Positions 1 to 6,213 of a stretch of 8,697 nt of DNA are shown one piece after another. Source of the DNA: Rikenellaceae bacterium. GTDB taxonomy: Bacteria > Bacteroidota > Bacteroidia > Bacteroidales > Rikenellaceae. Every line of letters begins with the position of its first letter. Position 1 is the first letter of the stretch. A model generated the notes under the pieces. It ran no database searches. It was not told where the DNA came from and saw nothing but the letters and a program-made list of their open reading frames with translations. A program made the position numbers and the translations under genes. The stretch lies in assembly GCA_021203585.1 (NCBI GenBank), contig JAJQAW010000303.1, forward strand, positions 1-8,697, given 5' to 3'.

Positions 1-1
1 A

Positions 2-223
2 TATTATAACGGGAAAGTGGAATATGACAAGGACCGCTACGATTCTTTCCTGACTTGCAGCCTGATGATCTACCACAACAAACTCTCCGGCACCGCCCGG
101 AATGACCGGTCCATCGAAAAAATAGTACCGGTGTGGTGGGATTTTTCCCTGAGCGCGGAGGGCCGCGCCCAGGCGCATGACTTCTGTTGGTCCTATTTTT
201 CCACTTTTTTTCCGTTTGCTTGA
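2..223 (+). CDS. 3' end of a hypothetical prophage protein (partial, start off the left edge)
   Basis: The reading frame is open from the first complete codon at position 2 to TGA at 221-223, so this is probably the C-terminal 73 residues of a gene that begins outside the window. A GTG at position 17 could be an internal start, but nothing marks it as one. The visible part is rich in aromatic and charged residues (YDKDRYDSF, VPVWWDFSL) and shows no signal peptide, membrane segment or motif I can name. The stop lies two bases before the ATG of the next gene, and the two terminase genes follow in the same direction, so it very likely belonged to the same phage packaging operon. The tail is hydrophobic and Phe-rich (residues STFFPFA), so the last few codons could follow an undetected frameshift. 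Function unknown; coding status is inferred from the tight spacing and context. Confidence 0.5.
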   Translation, partial: YYNGKVEYDKDRYDSFLTCSLMIYHNKLSGTARNDRSIEKIVPVWWDFSLSAEGRAQAHDFCWSYFSTFFPFA

Positions 224-225
224 GC

Positions 226-558
226 ATGGGAAGTACGGAAGCCAAACTTTATAAATGTGCCGTGGCAGCCCTGCAGCAAAGAATCGTCGGCTATCGCCTG
301 ACCGAACATAAAAAAGTGTATTTCTTCGAGCAGGGGGAATCCCGGTTGAAAGAGGAAATGATCCTACAAAAAGAAACCGGTCCCGATCTGGCTGCCATAC
401 AGTTCGTGTTGAACCATTTAGCCCCGCAGCGGTGGAACGCCAAACCGGAAGAAAAAAACCTTTCGGAATCGCGGTCGAAAGCCACTTCCCGGAAACCGGA
501 TCTTTCCCGGCTTTCGGACGTCGCTCTGCAAGAATTGGAGCGGTTATGCGCGGACTGA
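226..558 (+). CDS. phage terminase small subunit-like protein (short form)
   Basis: This 110-residue protein resembles the C-terminal half of helix-turn-helix phage small terminases. Those proteins share a GY.....K segment, a variable middle, and then PDLAAIQF.L....P.RW; here these are GYRLTEHKK (residues 22-30) and PDLAAIQFVLNHLAPQRWN (53-71). Small terminases recognise phage DNA and bring it to the large subunit for packaging. The usual N-terminal DNA-binding domain is absent: a TGA at 178-180 closes this frame upstream, so it cannot be recovered by moving the start. I chose ATG 226 over TTG 187 because it lies two bases after the preceding stop and avoids a Phe-rich leader. The last 13 bases overlap the large terminase start (ATG 546). 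The C-terminal 40 residues are polar and Lys/Ser-rich. The assignment rests on motif memory and on the adjacent large terminase; the gene may be a decayed fragment. Confidence 0.6.
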   Translation: MGSTEAKLYKCAVAALQQRIVGYRLTEHKKVYFFEQGESRLKEEMILQKETGPDLAAIQFVLNHLAPQRWNAKPEEKNLSESRSKATSRKPDLSRLSDVALQELERLCAD

Positions 559-2062
559 AAAATCATACACCGGTTTCTTCCATCTCCGGCTGCGGCAAGC
601 TGTGGGAGGACATTACCCGGGATGCTATCGGACAGGAAACGGGCCGAAGAATCTTTCCCGGCTTTACCGAGGCCATCTAGCCGGGTTTTACCCGGCAAAC
701 CTTTCACCGTTCCTATTACCGGGTACTGGATCGTTTCGCCTCGGGAGAAATCGATAAACTCATCGTAACCATTCCTCCTCAACACGGCAAATCACAGGGG
801 TCCTCCATTCTCTTGCCGGCTTATTTATTGGGAAAAAATCCGGACCTGCGAATCGTCATTGTCTCTTATAGCCTTTCCCTGGCCGCCCGGTTTAACCGTC
901 AGGTGCAACGGGTAATCGATTCTTCCGCCTATGGCCGGATATTCCCAGAAACCCGGCTTAAAAAACCGGGGTCCCGGGAAAATTACATCCGCACGGCGGA
1001 GGAATTCGAAGTGACCGGACACGCGGGAGGATTGCTCTGCGTCGGACGGGAAGGCGATCTGACAGGAAATCCGGTGGATGTGATGATTATCGACGACCTG
1101 TACAAAGACGCGATGGAGGGAAATTCACCGGTGATCCGGGAACATGCCTGGAACTGGTATGTCTCGGTCGTGAAAACCCGGCTGCACAACGGCAGCCGGG
1201 AATTGATCGTAATGACCCGCTGGCACCCGGAAGATTTGATCGGACAATTGTACCGCAAAGAAATAATCCTTCCGTGGCAAGGACCCGGGAATATCCCCGT
1301 CCGCAACCGCGAAAAATGTTGGCTTCACCTTAATTTCCAGGCCATCAAAGAGGGCTTGCCCTCTTCCCTGGACCCCCGGCCGGAGGGAGCCGCTCTGTGG
1401 CCGGAGCGCCAGAGCATCGAATTGCTCAGGGAAAAACAAACGCTGGATCCGGTGACTTTTCAGGGTATGTATCAGGGAAATCCGGACGCACCGACGGGGC
1501 TCCTCTACGCGGATCGCTTCCGCACCTATACCCGGATGCCGGAAGAGGTGATCCGCAAAGCCAATTACACCGACACGGCGGATACCGGTCAGGACTACCT
1601 CTGTTCGATTTGTTACGAGACGGACCGGGACGGCTCGATTTATATTACGGATATGGTCTATACCCAGCTCAGTATGGAGTATACCGAGCAACACGTAGCT
1701 CTGATGCTGGAGCGCAACGGGACACGGACCGCATCCATCGAAAGCAATAACGGGGGGGGCGCGGGTTCGCCCGCAACGTATCTCAATGGTGCCGGCACAC
1801 GAAAATCGAATCGTTTACGCAGCGGGGCAACAAGGAATCGCGCATCCTGACCAATGCGGCCACGGTTCTCTGTCACGTGGTCATGCCCGTGGATTGGGCG
1901 GTACGGTGGCCGGAATTTTACCGCCATACGACCGAATACCGACGCGTATTCCGGACCAATCGCTTCCACGACGCGGCAGACGTACTGACCGGTATCGTGG
2001 AACGGGAGGTGGTCCATAAAAAGAACAATACCCTCAAAAAAATCCGATATTCCATACCGTGA
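546..2062 (+). pseudogene. phage large terminase (TerL), disrupted by an in-frame TAG and a frameshift
   Basis: The large terminase is the ATPase-nuclease motor that packages phage DNA. Counting codons from ATG 546, the ATPase part shows a PPQHGKS Walker A-type motif (77-83), a VDVMIIDD Walker B region (177-184) and TRWHPEDLIG (224-233). The RNase H-like nuclease part shows YTDTAD (341-346), IESNN (398-402) and, in another frame, FHDAADVLTG near the end. Two lesions break it. TAG at 678-680 (codon 45) interrupts an otherwise continuous frame before Walker A. At a run of eight G (1752-1759) the frame must move by -1 to continue as GRGFARNV and on to TGA at 2060-2062. Six G would restore the family motif NNGGRGFA. 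The repaired product would be about 504 residues, a plausible full length. The start overlaps the small terminase by 13 bp, with GGAG just upstream. Readthrough plus ribosomal slippage is possible, but two lesions favour a dead gene or sequencing error at the G run. Confidence 0.85.
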
Positions 2063-2087
2063 GTCTGCTTCCCGGTACGCTTTTTTC

Positions 2088-2125
2088 CAACAACCCCTCG
2101 CTACAGCTGTAGCGAGGGGTTGTTG
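2088..2125. terminator. perfect 38-bp palindrome, probable bidirectional terminator
   Basis: The left arm CAACAACCCCTCGCTACAG (2088-2106) is the exact reverse complement of the right arm (2107-2125), with no spacer. The hairpin would have a GC-rich core (CCCCTCGC/GCGAGGGG) and AT-rich outer arms, so that on the plus strand the core is followed by TTGTTGTTT, and on the minus strand by TTGTTGG. It sits in the 114-bp gap between the convergent terminase pseudogene (ends 2062) and lipoprotein gene (ends 2177), where a shared terminator is expected. The T tracts are imperfect, so termination is inferred from structure and position rather than from a classic U tail. Confidence 0.65.
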
Positions 2126-2176
2126 TTTACCGTAAAACACGGTTATCCGTTCGGCTGAAACGGCAAACCTGCAGAT

Positions 2177-3196
2177 TTACTCTTCTGCGGGTCCTTCGGC
2201 CTGCTGCCGTTCGATAAAAATAAACCAGCTTTTATCTTCGTAATCTTCTTGCGCATCCAGTTGAAAGTAAAGGTTCACCACGCTCTCATCTCCATCCGGC
2301 TCCCGGTAAAACCGATACGCATACAACCGGTTGGCCTCGTCGAAGAGCACCAGGATTTTCAGCTGTGGATCCAACCCGGTAAAGCGGACATACCCGTCCG
2401 TAGTGTTCCTTTTGGCCCGGATCAATTCGCCTTCCGGGCCGGGCTGCCCTTCGCGGGTAGAAGAAACCACACCCTGCACGGCATCCTCCAGGCTGAGAAC
2501 CGTGTACTGTTCATCCGGGACCGCGTAATAATACCCCCGCACAGTCCTCACCCGGAGCGTGTCCTTCAGGCCCTCCTCTCCTTCCGTTACCACGTAAGTG
2601 TCTACGCGGTAAGAAGGGTAACCGTTGGCGTAGTCCGCCTCTTCCGCTTCATCGTCATCTCCGCCGTCACCGTCACCATCTCCGTCGCCCCCATCGCCGC
2701 CCGTATCGGAGCGGTGCCGAAGAATTACATTCCATTTATTGACCACCACGGAATCACTGGTTTGCCAAAGGGGAAAGGGCAAACGGATCCACATCGTATC
2801 CAGACCATCGGTAAAGTCCATTTGACGGTAGGCGTACACTTGGGTTTCCGGATGGACCACCAGAAGCATGGCCGATCGGGCCGGTATATTTTTAAAAAGA
2901 ATCGGCTCCGGACCGTCCACTTCCACCGGTTGGGCGGAATGGGTTTCCTGGCCTTCGGTACTTTTAAAAATGCCCCGTAAAGCCTGTTCCAGATTTTCTA
3001 CATAATAGGTAATGGGATCGGTGTGCTCGAAATACCAGGCTTGCCATCCTTCCACCTGCACCGAGTCGCCTCCCTGGTTGTATTGCAACCGGGCGTCCAC
3101 CGAGACGGTAGTATCCAACGCCCTGTAACCGCTGTCGCACCGAGTGAGCGACACCAGCGCCAGAAGAAACACCGAGAGAATATACTTGTTTTTCAT
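2177..3196 (-). CDS. surface lipoprotein with two similar domains joined by a Gly-Asp linker
   Basis: This predicted 339-residue lipoprotein has an N-terminal MKNKYILSVFLLALVSLTRC signal with the lipidated Cys at position 20, so the mature protein is probably membrane-anchored and outside the cytoplasm. I chose ATG 3196 rather than 3217 because it gives a clean signal peptide, follows an A-rich stretch (AAAAAAAGAAG), and leaves a TAATTTTG promoter element upstream. Two halves are alike: NLEQALRGIFKSTEGQ (68-83) matches SLEDAVQGVVSSTREGQ (235-251), and LLVVHPETQVYAYRQ (111-125) matches ILVLFDEANRLYAYRF (281-296). Between them lies a Gly/Asp-only run followed by acidic residues (166-187). I cannot name the family; the style is that of small Bacteroidales lipoproteins. 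It lies downstream of pgpH on the same strand, but its own promoter element suggests separate transcription. Function unknown. Confidence 0.8.
   Translation of the reverse strand: MKNKYILSVFLLALVSLTRCDSGYRALDTTVSVDARLQYNQGGDSVQVEGWQAWYFEHTDPITYYVENLEQALRGIFKSTEGQETHSAQPVEVDGPEPILFKNIPARSAMLLVVHPETQVYAYRQMDFTDGLDTMWIRLPFPLWQTSDSVVVNKWNVILRHRSDTGGDGGDGDGDGDGGDDDEAEEADYANGYPSYRVDTYVVTEGEEGLKDTLRVRTVRGYYYAVPDEQYTVLSLEDAVQGVVSSTREGQPGPEGELIRAKRNTTDGYVRFTGLDPQLKILVLFDEANRLYAYRFYREPDGDESVVNLYFQLDAQEDYEDKSWFIFIERQQAEGPAEE
2651..2701 (-). repeat. Gly-Asp codon repeat in the lipoprotein linker
   Basis: On the coding strand this stretch is a run of GGN and GAY codons encoding residues 166-182, alternating Gly and Asp before ending in DDD. 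The repeat is imperfect at DNA level, which limits but does not exclude slippage. As protein it is a flexible acidic linker between the two duplicated domains, and D171-x-D173-x-D175-G resembles the first half of an EF-hand-type calcium loop. Confidence 0.7.
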
Positions 3197-3214
3197 AGCT
3201 TCTTTTTTTCGGCA

Positions 3215-3222
3215 CAAAATTA
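3215..3222 (-). promoter_or_regulatory. Bacteroidetes -7 promoter element for the lipoprotein gene
   Basis: The minus strand reads TAATTTTG here, a full match to the Bacteroidetes -7 consensus TAnnTTTG, 18 bases before ATG 3196. No clear TTTG -33 element is visible at the usual distance upstream. The predicted leader is about a dozen bases and is A-rich, as is common for Bacteroidetes translation starts. Confidence 0.5.
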
Positions 3223-3311
3223 ATCATTCCATCCGGATTCCGACCCCTGCCGGTCAATATTCAGGTGTTTACACAGGAAAATCGGAAAACATCAAAATCC
3301 GGAAAAATCCA

Positions 3312-5327
3312 TTAACCGGCCGGTGTCGGTACTTCCCGTTCGGGATAGCTAATCCGGGTGTGGTACACATTGCTCAGGTATTCCTTAAACACCTGTTTAA
3401 TCCTGCCGATATCGTGGAACGAGATCTCGGAATTTTGAAGCGCCCCCTCCCGAATTTGCGTATCGATAATTTTATCCACCAACGCACCGATCGATTCCTC
3501 GGTATATTCGGGTAAACTCCGGGAAGCCGCTTCCACCGCATCGGCCATCATCACGATCGAAACCTCTCTTCGAACCGGTTTGGCTCCGTCGTATCGGAAT
3601 AAGGCTTCGTCCTGCTCGATTCCCCCGTTTATCTCTTTTTGCTTGGCGTAAAAGAAGTACATCAGCGAATCCCCGTGGTGTCCGGTGATAAATTCGGAGA
3701 TGATGGCCGGAAGCCGTTGTTTCTTGGCCATGGCGAGTCCATCCGTGACGTGTTTTCGTATGATGGCCGCACTTTGAACGGGCGAAAGTTGATCGTGGGG
3801 ATTGTTGCCGCTGCCCCGGTTTTCGATAAAATAGCCGGGATTTCCGGTTTTTCCGATATCGTGGTAAAGCGCCCCGGTACGGGCCAACAGCGAGCGGGCG
3901 CCGACGACCTTGGCTGCCGCTTCGGCCAGATTGGCCACCTGAAGCGTATGCTGAAAAGTTCCCGGCGCCTGGCGGGCCAGTTCCAGAAGCAACTTCTGGT
4001 TCGTATCGCTCAATTCGAACAGGGTGATGTCCGAAACAAATCCGAACATTTTTTCAAACAGGTAGACCAGTTGGTACATGCCCAAAAAAAGTATGGCATT
4101 GGCGGCAAACCAGATCAGCATCATATAATTGAAGCCGTTGAGACTTCCCTCCTGAATCAGCAGCATCGCCAAATAGCAGACGCAATTGCTGAGAAAAATC
4201 AATCCGGTAGCCAGAAATACTTTGGCCCGCCGGTAAGCCCGTCCGAGCACGAACACGGCGATCACCCCGCCCACGAAATTGATGATCATATATTCCAGCG
4301 GCTTGGGAACGATCAGCGAACATACCAACAAAATGGTGGTCAGTTCGAAGATCGACATCCGCACATCGAAAAAAGTGAGGATGTAAATCGGCACGATGGC
4401 AAAGGGGATCACATACACACTCAGATTATCCGTACGGTTCACCGCGGCGCACAGTCCCACCATGATCAGATAAACCATCAGCACAAACAACACATTGCGT
4501 TTCTGGGTCAGAAAATTACGCCGGAAATAGTAGAAATACAGGATCGTAATGCCCATCAGAATAATCACGATCAGTGCATGCCCCAGGGTGGAGGAGACAA
4601 AGGTACTTCCCGAACCCAGGCGGTTCCGGTACTCGCTTTTAAGCGAATTGAGCTTGTTGTAGACCTCCTGATCGATCAACTGTCCGTTGGAAACGACCAC
4701 TTCGTTTTGGTAGACAATGCCCCGCGTGCGGGCCACGCTCTTCAATTCCCGCTCCTGCAAATTCACATTCAGGGATTGGCTGTAAGTTAAATTGGGCATC
4801 AGAAACAGATACCAGTCTACGGTCGATAAGATCGGGTCGCGTTGGATGTATTCGGCTGCCGTGGCCGGGGTAAAGACCTCCTGTACCGAGACGGTTTCCA
4901 GCGTGCCCTCTTTATCCAAACGGATGTAGCGGCGGCCCTGTTCATCGGAGTAAAAATGTTCGATTCCCGAAGCCACTCCTTTGGCATACACGAACCCCAG
5001 CGCAGCCCGAATGGAACGGCCCACCTCCGCCGAATCCTGGGTCAGGTAAAGCTGTGATTCGATCGAGGTCCATACCTGATTCTGCACGTTCGGATCGTAG
5101 GAATAAACCGGGATGTAACTCTTTTGCGCATGCTGCAAATCTTCGAAAACCTCGGTTTCACTCTTGGAAATGGAAAAGTCGAAGGGTGCGCTCAGAGTTT
5201 CACCGCGCCAAAGTTCTCCCAAATTAAAATTCTGCAGGTAGCGTCCGCCCCGCGGAATCATCCAGATGATCAGCACGGTGGCGGTGACAAATAAAAACGC
5301 CGACCAGATGTATTGTTTTTTACCCAT
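3312..5327 (-). CDS. pgpH: 7TM-HD phosphohydrolase, PgpH/YqfF family (probable c-di-AMP phosphodiesterase)
   Basis: This 671-residue membrane protein has the PgpH architecture: one N-terminal membrane helix (about residues 6-23), an extracytoplasmic domain (about 24-245), a bundle of membrane helices (about 250-425) and a cytoplasmic HD phosphohydrolase domain (about 450-655). Metal-ligand candidates are H460 (FQHTLQ), H489-D490 (YHDIGK), H511 (NPHDQ), H550-H551 (TGHHGD) and D596 (MMADAVEA). Characterised relatives such as Listeria PgpH hydrolyse cyclic-di-AMP to pApA; the same activity is inferred here. The frame stays open to 5735, but that extension would run through the ung promoter and coding region. 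ATG 5327 gives the family-typical beginning (MGKKQYIW, then SAPFDF), preceded by AATTTAGGGAAT. It is divergent from ung, and its upstream stretch is unusually GC-rich and hairpin-prone. The lipoprotein gene lies 115 bp downstream. Confidence 0.9.
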   Translation of the reverse strand: MGKKQYIWSAFLFVTATVLIIWMIPRGGRYLQNFNLGELWRGETLSAPFDFSISKSETEVFEDLQHAQKSYIPVYSYDPNVQNQVWTSIESQLYLTQDSAEVGRSIRAALGFVYAKGVASGIEHFYSDEQGRRYIRLDKEGTLETVSVQEVFTPATAAEYIQRDPILSTVDWYLFLMPNLTYSQSLNVNLQERELKSVARTRGIVYQNEVVVSNGQLIDQEVYNKLNSLKSEYRNRLGSGSTFVSSTLGHALIVIILMGITILYFYYFRRNFLTQKRNVLFVLMVYLIMVGLCAAVNRTDNLSVYVIPFAIVPIYILTFFDVRMSIFELTTILLVCSLIVPKPLEYMIINFVGGVIAVFVLGRAYRRAKVFLATGLIFLSNCVCYLAMLLIQEGSLNGFNYMMLIWFAANAILFLGMYQLVYLFEKMFGFVSDITLFELSDTNQKLLLELARQAPGTFQHTLQVANLAEAAAKVVGARSLLARTGALYHDIGKTGNPGYFIENRGSGNNPHDQLSPVQSAAIIRKHVTDGLAMAKKQRLPAIISEFITGHHGDSLMYFFYAKQKEINGGIEQDEALFRYDGAKPVRREVSIVMMADAVEAASRSLPEYTEESIGALVDKIIDTQIREGALQNSEISFHDIGRIKQVFKEYLSNVYHTRISYPEREVPTPAG

Positions 5328-5356
5328 ATTCCCTAAATTTTTAGCTCCGCCCCGAA

Positions 5357-5437
5357 GGACCGGCATACCCGGCGGCCGGCCGATTTTTGGAAGCCGGAGA
5401 TCGACCGGCAGCCATCCGGTCCGATCCCGGCCGGCCG
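5357..5437 (-). promoter_or_regulatory. GC-rich structured region upstream of pgpH (possible 5' leader)
   Basis: Two identical 10-bp palindromes, CGGCCGGCCG, lie at 5373-5382 and 5428-5437. Between or around them are further pairing arms: GGACCGG (5357-5363) with CCGGTCC (5416-5422), and GCCGG (5393-5397) with CCGGC (5405-5409). If pgpH transcription starts upstream, for example after the weak TATCTTTA element at 5462-5469 on the minus strand, this whole stretch would be a folded leader ending about 30 bases before the start codon. No known riboswitch class is recognised. The start site is not established. Confidence 0.35.
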
Positions 5438-5461
5438 CAATTTCCCGGGGAAGGACTCGGG

Positions 5462-5469
5462 TAAAGATA
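5462..5469 (-). promoter_or_regulatory. weak candidate -7 element for pgpH
   Basis: The minus strand reads TATCTTTA, one base off the Bacteroidetes TAnnTTTG consensus, in the AT-richer part of the divergent gap. It would give a leader of roughly 130 bases. No convincing -33 TTTG is seen. This is a position-based guess; another start site nearer the gene is equally possible. Confidence 0.25.
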
Positions 5470-5503
5470 GCGAAAAGTAAGCAATTCGGGATAAAGTAGG
5501 TAA

Positions 5504-5527
5504 TTTGACTCATAAATTTTAACTTTG
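5504..5527 (+). promoter_or_regulatory. Bacteroidetes-type promoter for ung-dus
   Basis: TAACTTTG at 5520-5527 matches the -7 consensus TAnnTTTG exactly. TTTG at 5504-5507 lies only 12 bases upstream, closer than the usual spacing of about 19, so it may not be the real -33 element. The predicted transcript would begin near 5533, leaving a leader of roughly 17 bases before ATG 5551 with no Shine-Dalgarno sequence, as is common in this phylum. Confidence 0.65.
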
Positions 5528-5550
5528 CCGGGCATACTAAATGACCTGCG

Positions 5551-6213
5551 ATGGATGTAAGAATTGCCGAAGACTGGAAGAGCCGCCTGGCCCCCGAATT
5601 TGAAAAAGAGTATTTCAAAAACCTCACCGATTTTGTTCGCCGGGAATACCAAACGGCCACGGTATACCCCAAAGGCCGAAATATATTTCGGGCCTTCGAT
5701 GCCTGTAGTTTTGAAAATCTGAAGATGGTGATCATCGGACAGGACCCTTACCACGGACCGGGTCAGGCCAACGGACTATGCTTTTCGGTCACGGACGGCA
5801 TCCCCTACCCGCCATCGCTGCAAAACATTTTCAAGGAAATTTCCACCGACCTGGATCAACCCCTGCCTGCCAGCGGCGATCTGACCCGCTGGGCCGAGCA
5901 AGGAGTGCTGCTGCTCAATGCTGTCCTTACGGTACGGGCGCATCAAGCGGCTTCCCATCAGGGAAAAGGATGGGAAACCTTCACCGATGCCGTCGTGCAC
6001 CGGATTGCACAGGAAAAAACCGGGATCGTCTACCTGTTCTGGGGATCGTATGCCCAGAAAAAAGCGGGATTTGTGGACCGGTGGCACAACTGCGTGCTGG
6101 AAACCGTTCATCCTTCGCCGCTGTCGGCACACCGGGGATTTTTCGGATGCCGGCACTTCTCCCGAGCCAACGAATACCTGCTCGGGCAGGGAAAGGAGCC
6201 TATCCGGTGGTAA
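5551..6213 (+). CDS. ung: uracil-DNA glycosylase (family 1)
   Basis: Ung removes uracil from DNA, arising from cytosine deamination or dUMP misincorporation, and starts base excision repair. The 220-residue length is normal for the family, and all signature motifs are present: the water-activating loop GQDPYHGPGQANGL (63-76, catalytic D65), PPSLQNIFKE (87-96), LLLNAVLTVR (120-129, uracil-binding N123), FWGSYAQKK (163-171) and the DNA-intercalating loop HPSPLSAHRGFFG (187-199, catalytic H187). ATG 5551 follows a clear Bacteroidetes -7 element at a suitable distance and gives the family-typical N-terminus. The stop codon lies inside the start of the downstream dus gene, indicating an operon with translational coupling. 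It is divergent from pgpH. Nothing unusual is seen in the protein. Confidence 0.97.
   Translation: MDVRIAEDWKSRLAPEFEKEYFKNLTDFVRREYQTATVYPKGRNIFRAFDACSFENLKMVIIGQDPYHGPGQANGLCFSVTDGIPYPPSLQNIFKEISTDLDQPLPASGDLTRWAEQGVLLLNAVLTVRAHQAASHQGKGWETFTDAVVHRIAQEKTGIVYLFWGSYAQKKAGFVDRWHNCVLETVHPSPLSAHRGFFGCRHFSRANEYLLGQGKEPIRW
6192..6198 (+). promoter_or_regulatory. Shine-Dalgarno sequence setting the dus GTG start
   Basis: AAAGGAG lies inside the 3' end of ung, eight bases before GTG 6207. Strong Shine-Dalgarno sites are unusual in Bacteroidetes, and this one selects a non-ATG start that overlaps the ung stop. No ATG nearby would preserve the conserved N-terminus. Confidence 0.6.

Noticed and set aside
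2249..2980. A 243-codon open frame on the plus strand antisense to the lipoprotein gene
   Set aside because: No recognisable motifs; it is the reverse complement of a clear lipoprotein with signal peptide and duplicated domains.
3639..4790. A 383-codon open frame on the plus strand
   Set aside because: It lies wholly antisense to the HD-domain gene, is rich in His and Gln as expected for a shadow frame, and shows no domain or start signal.
5328..5735. N-terminal extension of the HD-domain protein, adding 136 residues
   Set aside because: It runs antisense through the ung promoter and the first 185 bases of ung, has a skewed composition, and precedes a start (ATG 5327) that already gives the complete family N-terminus.
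5778..6206. Long upstream extension of the dus frame through ung
   Set aside because: It overlaps ung in a different frame and adds no dus-like sequence; GTG 6207 with its Shine-Dalgarno explains the start.
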